A stretch of 13,991 nt of DNA, taken from assembly GCA_000310025.1 (NCBI GenBank), contig FN649735.1, positions 3,589,014 through 3,603,004 of the forward strand, read 5' to 3'. Below, piece by piece: positions 1 through 9,500 of this stretch. The DNA is from Ectocarpus siliculosus. Its lineage: Eukaryota; Sar; Phaeophyceae; Ectocarpales; Ectocarpaceae. Numbering within the stretch: position 1 is the stretch's first letter; the number at the start of each line of letters is the position of its first letter. The notes under the pieces were generated by a model. It worked only from the letters and a program-made list of their open reading frames with translations. It searched no databases and was not told where the DNA came from. The position numbers and the translations under genes were made by a program.

Positions 1-474
1 GGGGGGTGGGGGGGGGGGGGGTTGGGGCCGGGGCGTGTTGCCTGATGCGAGGCAAGGGTTGCGTTAACGTGCGGCAAGCCGTGTAAAATCGCTTTCTTGT
101 AAGGTTTTCAGGAAGATTTGCGCTGATGCTGTGTCGAGGGTGTCTTGAAACGATGGCCAAGATCGCGTGCCGAGTTTATTCGAATTAGTCATCTCGACAC
201 ATGAGAACCTAACCATTGTCGGTTCTCCTGACTGCACACTATCTCTATATCGCAACCACCGACCGGGGACTACAGATCGACTACTGCTATGTCATACAGA
301 CTTTCAGATTCGTTTTTTCCTTCTCGGTGGTTCTGGTGAAGAGCAGGAACAACCAGCTGTCATCCCCACTTGAATATGAACTTAGAGCAACGGTTGATTA
401 CATTTTGGCTTACCATCCTTGGTCGGTTGCCCTTTGCTGCCGTCATCTCGTTGTTTGGTGTTTCCTGGACATAG
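1..474 (+). other. Probable upstream intron, no exon recognised
   Basis: No kinesin P-loop or other motor motif is visible in any frame, and stops are frequent. The stretch opens with a G-rich run (1-35) and ends in an acceptor-like TTTCCTGGACATAG before exon 1. It is read as part of the intron that precedes the first visible exon. Confidence 0.5.
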
Positions 475-592
475 TGATACGTTCGGGCGGGTGGCCCAAA
501 TGGGAGCGGACGAGGCCGAGGTACGGGTGGAGATGTCGTTCCTGGAGATCTACATCGAGAACGTCTACGATCTTCTCGCCGCCACCGATACG
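475..592 (+). CDS. Exon 1 (visible): motor, alpha-3 region
   Basis: Residues 1-39, including DTFGRVAQ and SFLEIYIENVYDLL, the universal kinesin SxLEIYNExVxDLL motif with Ile in place of Asn. The acceptor is CATAG at 470-474. The first base completes a codon split with the missing upstream exon. The donor is GTACGT at 593, phase 0. Confidence 0.9.
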
Positions 593-3500
593 GTACGTAC
601 AGTCCTAGAGGTAGCACACCTCTTTGTGTTATTTTACAGCAGTAGAGGTTCCTGTTTTATGGTCGCTATTGTCCAAGGGAAAACACCAGCCGTACATCGG
701 GCACTCGACACTGTCTTGAGTATGAGACAACTTGAATGCTCCATCTGTGCCAAGCGATTCCACCGGCCTTAGAACAGGTCAATCGGTCTACCGTACCTAA
801 TTATGCATTCCTGAGGTTGGTTCGGCGATGACCAAGATGCTAAGATATTACACCCGCAGCGAAGAGAGTGGCGTTAGAACCGTCTCGTCGAGAGCAATCC
901 GTTGACGCATCGTCTGATTTGTTCTTCCTCTTCGTCGTGGAGTAACAAAGCCTTGAAAACCAGGCCAAGGCGTGGGGCATCCTACGTGGTAGGTATCCTG
1001 CGTCACACGGTGGGCCGAGCTTCATTGTCGGATAGCGAATCGCCAGGACGTTTGACGACAGGGAAGTTGTGGTGGTGTTTTTTTTCTTGTTTTTCTTCTT
1101 ATTGTTGCAGGATGACTGGGCGAAGGCACGCACCGCCCTCAAGCTCGACGACCGCAAGGGCGTGATTCAGGCGCGTGACCTGTCCAAGCACGTCATCAAG
1201 TCCGCCACGGACGGGCTGGACCTCGTGAGGAGGGCCACGGCAAACCGACGGGTACGTGCCATGTCGTTGAGGGTTGCGAGGTCGTATTGGTTTTATCGGT
1301 GGGCGTGTAAAGCTATTCTCGGTGTTTGCAAATGGTTGTTGGTGCTTTCAATCGCATCGTCACGGCCAGCGCAGCCCACTCTGGATTTTTGCAGAACCTG
1401 GATGCCCTCACCCATCGCGTTTACGCTATCACGGTGTTGCGGATGATTGCTGGTGCTGGTTTGACCTGTTCGTGTTCTCTCAGCTACAGCAGCAACCTTT
1501 TTGCCTTTCCTTGACACTCGACGCCCCACACAGCATGTTACGATATCGCGTTGGCGCAGACGAGGTGCAGATGAATGCAGACACCTGCTGTATCTTTTTC
1601 GTGTTCTTTCAGCTTGCACCGTCCATTCTGACCTTTACCCAGAACCTCGATGCCACGACGCCCGGGTGTGCCTGGTATGAGAACATGCTCGTTAGGTTAG
1701 AGGCCATTGTTCTGATCCCCCTCCCTCCCTCTTTCCCCCCACCCCCTATCCCTGATGGTGTGTTTTCACTTCAGGTGGCGTCTACAAGGCTCAACGAAGA
1801 CTCCTCGCGATCTCACAGCGTCTGCATGGTGAGCCAGCCAGCCAGCCTGCCTGTTTTTTTTTGTTGTTGTTTGGCTGCAGCAGGGCTGTCTGCTGTTCAG
1901 ACCGACGGCGTTGTCACAGTAGTCCAGTCTCTGTCTCACGGTGTGCCTTGACTTGCTGGTTGTCGTTCTTATTCTGTGTTGTTCTACCTTGGTCTTTTTT
2001 GGGGAGAGTAATGGACACGCAGCGTAGACGACAGCCTTTTCCTTACAATGCAGCTCTGCATTTTGCGTCTTCTGGTAGTTCTACGTTACCATGTTTGGCA
2101 GAACAGAACTAGCAGTCCCTTGACCCTATCCTACCCTTGTGTATCTCGTGGTTGGCAAGATTGGCCGTGCGGTAAGGGTATCGCCAACTTTGCTGTGGTA
2201 CACCACTTTCCACCTTAATCTTGGAACAGCATCTTTGGGAATGCCCCCCATGAGCATGACACAATACCCGTTCCACGAAGCGTTTGGTTCTACTGCGCTG
2301 CGAGGCCCAATTTTCGACCGTTTTTAGCCTGCTCCTGTTCATGTATTTTCTTGTCGGTGAGCGCAAGCTCGTACCTCTTTTATTTTCCTCTTGTGTTTTG
2401 CCCTGGTGCTTCCCGTACCACGTCCTTGAAACTTAGCCCCCGTTCCCCTGCCACCACTTCTCTTGTTGGCCCTCACCTCTCCAGATCAAGCTTGTTCGCG
2501 AAAAGGGGAAGGACTCTAGCCTGTGGGTGGTAGACCTTGCGGGCAGCGAGCGCAGCGGCCGCACGGGGGCGGGCGCGTCGAGCACCAGACAGAAGGAAGC
2601 CAACAACATCAACAAGAGTCTCAGCACCCTGTGGCACTGCTTGACCATCATGCGGTGCGTCACACACGCCCTCACCCTTTTCGTGGTCGTCATTGTTCTT
2701 GATGACATCTAGGGAACGCGCGTGGGTGTGGGGGGGGGGGTTTCGTACCTGTTCTTTAGGCCTTGCCTGATTCATGTTTCCTGTAGCCCGTTCCGATTGT
2801 GTTGTTGTTGTTGTGTGTACGTGCGTTTTTTTTTCGCTGCGTTAACTTTCACACTGGAACCCCTTTCGATTGTTGTGCCATTGTCGTTTTGTATGCTGCA
2901 TGTGTGTTTTATTTGCAGCGCAAACCTGCGTAAGGAAGAGCCCGAGTCGAGGGTGCCCTTCAGGGAGTCGAAGCTCACCCACCTCTTCAAGAACCATCTC
3001 CAGGTACGTTTTTCGAACAACAGGCGTGATCCCGGTTTAGCGGTTAGTTCCTTCCCTGTGTGTAGCGGGATGCCCTGAATAACCTCGTGGCACGGCTGCA
3101 CCTCAGTAGTCAAAGTACAATATAACTGCCAATCCGGTTTTGCGGCGATGCACTCAATAGCGGCAACAACGGTTTGTGACACTATGGACCGCTAAACCGG
3201 GCCCCCCCACTGTAGAGCGCAACTGCCGTGGCATGCACACGTTAAGGCTAGGATACGAACATCAGGAGAACAGAACAAGAGCAGTAGCGCAATGTTACAC
3301 ACACGATAAAGCTGTCCCGGCAGCCTCCATGAGCTTGGTCAACTCTTTTTTTGGAATCGTTTTGGCCTCACCGCCGGTGGTGTCAAGCTGTCCATCAAGG
3401 GCTAACACAGGTGTGCGTAGCCACAGGTACATAAAACACCAATCCATACAAAAACAGTACAGTTCTTTAAACTGTACATAAAAATTTTGTAATGCTCACG

Positions 3501-6500
3501 CGCCATTGGTTACTCTTTCACTGGTACACAACTTCTCGTGCGTGACAACCCGTATGGATGTGCGCGAATGATGCTGAGCCGTGACGGCACACAACAAGCA
3601 ACGGCCGTCCAAGAGCCAGCAGCCCAGTGCCACACCCACCCACCCACCCACCCACCTTTTTTTTTTTTTGTAGGGGCCCGCCGCAGGCAAGACGGTAATG
3701 GTGGTTAACATCAACCCATCCACGGACGACTTCGACGAGACGCAACAAGGTCGGTCAGACCATCCCTTGGTGTTGCTGCTGTGTTGTTGGGAGTTCAACT
3801 GCCGGAGGGGGAGCTCAACAGGGGCAAGGAGGGGGTGTACGGCTTGAAGTTGCTCGACCATGACTCTATCCCTAAGCGGTGTTGCCTAGTGTGTTTGTAC
3901 CTGATACCTATCTATTTTGTCAACGGTGTAGTTTGGTGTCTGGGGACTATTTGTAATGTTGTAATCTCGTCGTTTCCGTTTTTTTACCGTTTTTTTTTTT
4001 TTGTGTGCTGCGTTTGGCAGTGCTGAAGAACAGCACGATCGGGGCTAACACCATCTCGTCGTTTTCGTTTCCTATTGTTTTGTTTTCTTGCTGTGTTTGG
4101 CAGTGCTGAAGAACAGCACGATCGCGCGAGAGGTTAAGACGGTCAGGGATGACAGCGCCGCCAACCGGCAGAACGGCCTCATACACACTCCCTACGGGTA
4201 AGCAAGCAGCCTCGAAATGCTTAATTACTTGAAAATACCATACAGATGGTTCCTCCGGGTAAGCGAGCAGCCTCGCAAATGCTGAATTTGCTTGAAAATA
4301 ATATACAGATGATTCCTGCGGGTAAGCGGGCAGCTCCGAAGATGTTGAGTTACTTGGAAATATTTCGCCGCACGTATGTGCGGTGTATGGTGTACCATGT
4401 GGTATGCTTACACGGTACATGGGGTCGTATATATGATTTAGCTGGTGATCCCTACGGGTCAGCGGGGAGTCTGACCCGACCTGACCCCTGTTCTGGACGA
4501 AGAAACGTTCAGAAGGTGTATCGTTTGGTGCTATCGTACAGCAGTATCAAGGGCTATCGCTGTAACGTGCCGTCTAAGGACCTTGGTTGTATGATGATGC
4601 CAAGGGCAACTGTGCGATGAAAAGCGCCGTGTATCGTTCGGTGCTATGCTATCAATTCTTGCGGAAAGTGCGGTGTATCGTTTGGTGGTGTCGAGGGCTA
4701 CGATATCTCCCATCTTTCCCCCTCGTTCCGTCTTTGTGCTCGGATCACGATATTTAGTACTTGTCCCACTTTCTTGCGCTTCTGGTCCCTCCCCGCACCG
4801 CGTCGATGTGCTATTCTTTCACTTACACACCCATGTCGGTGTGATATTCTGTCTCAGGGTTGAATTTCAGGGGTCGTGCTGCCCCCCGCCAAGAGTGCTC
4901 GGTGTGATGCCGATGCACGTTCTTCCTCATCCTGTCCATTGCTACATGTACGGAGTACGTAGATATATATCCACATGGGTTCGTTGCTTTTATTTGTTGG
5001 CGTCAGGTTTAACGGCCGCAAGATGGTGGTGAAGAAGCCGCAGGCGTCGCGCAGAAGCATCCACCAGGCCGTCGCCCCCAAGCTGGAGGGGCTCGACCTT
5101 CCACCCCCCCGCAAGAACGCCACCCAGGTCGGTTGTCAACTCCCAACACCTTCTTCATATCATTTTTCCATATTTTCGAGGAATCTCTTCCTGACCCTCC
5201 TAGGGACCGGCCCGGTGAGAACCCGGCGTGCTCCGTCCCGGCTTTGTAGGGATGCGAGGTCAATGGTCTAACGACTACGGCATGCACGACTATGATTACA
5301 CACACATACACACACACACCTTCTTTTTCTTTTTCGTCCGTTGGTTGGTTTGGGGTGATGGGTCGGCCACGGCTGTATGACACGTGGCATGTGCGGAGCT
5401 ATGTATATTGTACGAGTGAACATCCCGTCAGACCTCATGAGAGCGTAGATAGACATCCGATTTGATGGACACCGACATTCGCTGGACTTCATGTACTTGC
5501 TGTTAACGTATTTTTCACTCGTGTAACCATGTGAGATTAACGTTTTGTTTTCTTCTGGGAAGACATTTTTTCTGCCGAGACAATGCCCAAATTGAAGGAC
5601 TGTGTTGAACTACGTTTCCGATGTTCCCGACAGGTATGACTCTTTCGTTTTCTTTCCGAACGAGATACTACCCCAATTGAAGGCATGGATGGAAGACTTC
5701 ACATATTTCGATGTTCCGGACATTTTTTTTTTTTGGCTTCTTGCCGAGCAGGCTTCCAAGCGCGCCATGCCAAGCCACGGGGACACTGACTGCGGTTCCG
5801 ATGGCGAAGCCGATCGAGCGGGGGGAGAGGAGGAAGAGGAGGGGGGCTACATGTCGGGAGCGGAGTCGGACAGCGGACTGGTGGACACTCGGCAGAGCAT
5901 GAATCTCGTCGTCCGCAACCTGCAGGTGAGGAAATGCTGGATGTGGAGGCGAACAGAATTGGTGACAGGCATGTGTGGTCTCGTTTCGGTAGAGAGAACA
6001 GAAGTGGTGATAATACTCTGGCGTTGTTTTACTGGAGAGCCGGGAAACGACAGGAAGGTGTGAAGGTAAACATGCTGGATGGAAAGAATGCGGCCTCGTT
6101 GCACTAGACAACCGCATCTCGCCGGCGCATCCGGCAGCTCACAACATGACCTTGGGTCGTACATAGCGCCTATGCCGAGAACCCCACATTGCGTCCTAGG
6201 CAAAGTCAGACTTAGGGTGGTTGAGGGAATGAAAGATTCAATGTTTTTTTCATTTTTGTTGTTCGATACACTGCCTGTGCAGCAGTAAGTGTTATTTCTA
6301 TGCAAAATATGCTTACAGAGTGCGTGTTTACGATGCTTCAACGTATTTTTGCTCTCTTGTTTTCGATACTGCCTGCAGGTGGACAACGCCGCCCTCAAGA
6401 CGAAGCTTAAGGCCACGCTCTCCAACAAGAAGAAGAAGGAGGCTGTCCTAGGCCACCAGGTGATTGGCACGCGTTTGGTGGATCGGCTGGCTGTGTGCAT

Positions 6501-9500
6501 GGGCCGGCGGTGGTTGTTGTAGAATTGTGGACGGTGCTCTCTTGCGTGAGATTTCGGAAGTATCAGCTAACGACGTGGCCCCCTGTAGGGTGGATGTCCT
6601 GTTGCTCTTGTTGTTGTTGCTGCTGCTGCTGGCATTTCATGATGTCCTGTCCACCCAAAAGGATGTGCCCTCTCAGTAATTTTGAAGCATAGTACTGCTG
6701 ACGCGTATATTGGTGCTCGGGCATACACAAACAGTTGTTGGTCGCTACTTCTCTTCTTGTTGCGATCAGTTTTTTTTTTTTTTCGGAAGCCGTTTTGCAG
6801 CAGGGTTTCGGTGAGTCTTGTTGTTGCTTTCACACTGACGTTGTCCGTCCGTCCTCCGGGCGTGGAATTTGCACCGTGCTGGCCCAACCGTTGCAACAAT
6901 CCTGACACATCCATCTGAAAAAATATTTTCATCTTGTTTTTAGATAATATACATATACAACAGTGCCGGGTACGATGTAAGAGAAAGTACGGTGTAAGAT
7001 TATTGTGATGTCGGCTTGTCACGTCTTCTCTTTTATCGTAGCCGGCACTGCTGTACAATCAAATAAAGACTACTCGTTGGAGATATAAGAACAGTCCAAG
7101 GGGGGGTGTTGAATTGAAGGCTTTGCAGTGAGTCCCGAACTTTTTTTGTTCTCGTGTGGTGTTTGGTTGATTTAAGTGGTGCTATTGCATTGCAGTCCAT
7201 CTCCGGGGGTATTTCCTTTTTTTTTTTTCTAAAACAACGAATCCATGTACATCCATAAGTAGTTGTTGTCTTCACATTAAAAGCCGTTTCGATTTTTTAT
7301 CTACCCAGCACCTTCGTCTGTCCGTACTAGTCAGTAGTTGAGGATCAATTAGCACTGATTATGGAAACCAATGTGGAGGACCACCTTCATAGTGGTCCAA
7401 TCTCCCCAACCTCTGTCGAGGACGAATCCCTCTTTTGACACGAATATGCATACCTGTTATTTGTTTATTTTTTCCTCGTATGGCGATTTGTTTCTGTGCT
7501 GTCGTTGCAGCCGATCTCCGGGGGCCCAGTGGAGCAGTACATCAGCCTCCTGGAGGACAGGGTTACCTCGGCGGAGGCAAGGATGGAAGAGATGAGGCAG
7601 GACCACGCCGCTGAGATCGAAGAGCTAGAGGCTGAGTTCGAGGTGTGTATGGTCATCAGGACAAAATTCCCCATGATTGATCTTGATGCTGAGGTAATGC
7701 ATATGTATAATCATGAAGACGAAGAGTCCCATGATCGATTTTGATGCTGAGGTCGAAGGGCTAGAGGCTGAGGTCGAGGTGTGTATGGCCATGAAGACAA
7801 AGAGCCCAACGATCAGTTTTGATGCTGAGGTTGAAGAGCTAGAGGCTGAGTACGAGGTATGCACAGTGGTGTCGACATCTCGAGACGTAATGCGCGTAGC
7901 GCAGTGCATGGTAGCGCTCTCCAACCCAATCACCCCCCCCCCCCCTTTCTCCCCCTTCGCTTTTTTTTGTTTTTTCGCAGAGCTTTCTGTCGGAGAATGG
8001 TCTTGAAGGCGAAGGCGAAGGCGGGGACGTTGGGAAACCAACGCCTGCTGCGGCGGACGATGGCGCTACCGCCGCCATTGTCGAACGCCTGCGCGAAGAG
8101 GTGAGAAGAAGGTTAACCGGCGATGCTCTTACTCTTCGACGGCTGAAGACGAGAAAGTTTACTTCTTTGTCTGCTTTTCGTGTTGACCATGTGTGTATTG
8201 CTTTGTGGCCTGAACAGCCTGCCTTCTTTCCTCCTTATAGTTTTTGGTCATCAACTGCCCCCCTGGGGGTTGTGTTTGTTTGCCCCATTCTTGTTGCTTA
8301 CCGCCACTATTGCTTCATTGCGCCGTTTGTGTGTGACTCTTGCTTGACGTTCTTCTATAGTAGGTGGACTTGAGGAATTTTTGTCCGCCCAGGTTTAGTT
8401 CTTCTTGTTGACAGCATTTCGTGTGCAAAGTCTCGGTTGATCAGAGAACAAAATCCTCGCCTTTGTCGCGCCGCTTATTGGCCCGGTGTTTGTTCGTTCT
8501 GCGTTCAACCGCGCCCCGCCGCACAGGTGCGAGTGGCCAACCTACAGGCCGACCAGTGGAAGAAGGAGGCCGAGACTCTCCGCGACAGGCTGCACAAGGA
8601 CAAGGAGCCCGGCGGCTCAACGAGGTCTCCGCTCCGACAATCTACGGGATCTACCGGTCGCACGTCGCTGGAGAACCGACAGGTGAAGGTTTGATGTATT
8701 CTCTTCCGTGTTTCTTTATTTTTTATTTTATTTTACTTTTTTTACTAAAAACACAACACGTATCTCTACCTCTTCCACAGGTGAGATGAGAGTCCGTGAT
8801 AGATTAGCAATGTTGTTTTTTCTTATCCGTACATGGATATTTGTTTTGAAGCTGCTGTGAAACGGGTGTGCTTTGTTTTTTTCGGGTTCTCGCTCGTGCT
8901 ATGTGTGTGACAAGTTCGACCTGTCTTGGCGGGAAGTTTTTCGTTCTGGATCTCGTTGATGATCACCGCTCGAGGACGGTGGAAAGAACAGTCGCAGCCC
9001 GCAGTGTGTCACTCGCTCGTTGAAATAATCTGCTTCGAAGTATACAATCACTGAACGGCGGTTGTAGAAGTACAGGTACAAGATATCCGGTCGACGGACC
9101 CGATTTCATCTTTTGATTGTTTGTTATCGTTCTCGTCTACACAATCTCGCCGCACTACCGCTTTGAATAGGACGACGGAGAGAACAGCCCTCCGATGGTG
9201 CACAACAACGGCGGCCCCGCCCCGGGAGGTGTCGGGTCCCCCTCGAAAAACATTCCGCGGAACCCCGTGGCCTCCTCGCCCAACAAGAACAAGGCCTCCG
9301 CGCTCCCCACCAAGAAGAAAAAGAAGGCTTCAAACTCCGGGTACCCTCCCATCGCCGCCGCCGCCGCCGCGGCCGCCGGCGCAACCGCTGCCGGTTCGGC
9401 TCAGCCGAACCCGTCGGGGGGGAAGCAGGCGCGGAAGGTGGCCGATTCCGCCAGCAGCAGCGCCAGGGAGAGCGGAGCTTCGGGCGAGAAGACGGTCGGG

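Larger units (their letters stand above)
3004..3673 (+). other. Intron 5, with a MITE-like element and a hairpin
   Basis: 670 bases. It holds an inverted-repeat element at 3031-3201 and a small palindrome at 3457-3477. A CCCAC microsatellite and a T run then lead to the TTTTGTAG acceptor. Confidence 0.8.
5128..5751 (+). other. Intron 8
   Basis: Holds copy A of the dispersed repeat (5204-5286), a CA microsatellite near 5299-5320 and a diverged 84-base tandem duplication (5587-5725). A T run then leads to the GCCGAGCAG acceptor. Confidence 0.8.

Noticed and set aside
673-720. QGKTPAVHRALDTVLS in intron 1 as the missing P-loop/RALDTVF region
   Set aside because: It lies downstream of the LEIYIENVYDLL exon, lacks the GxxxxGKT glycine pattern and has no matching splice sites. 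Likely chance resemblance.
3948-4420. 157-codon minus-strand ORF over exon 7 and its repeats
   Set aside because: The repeated AYPEEPS-type peptide is simply the reverse reading of the tandem GTAAGC donor units.
4198-5006. CRISPR-like array from the 61-63 base repeats
   Set aside because: The units are contiguous diverged repeats without unique spacers, in a eukaryotic intron, and they include an exon edge.
6600-6632. TTG/CTG triplets as a coding poly-Leu or poly-Gln tract
   Set aside because: Lies within intron 10 between well-supported exons; no flanking splice sites restore phase.
6796-6815. Micro-exon CAGGGTTTCG between GTTTTGCAG and GTGAGT
   Set aside because: Ten bases (or seven with the alternate AG) would break the phase 0 to phase 0 join of exons 10 and 11.
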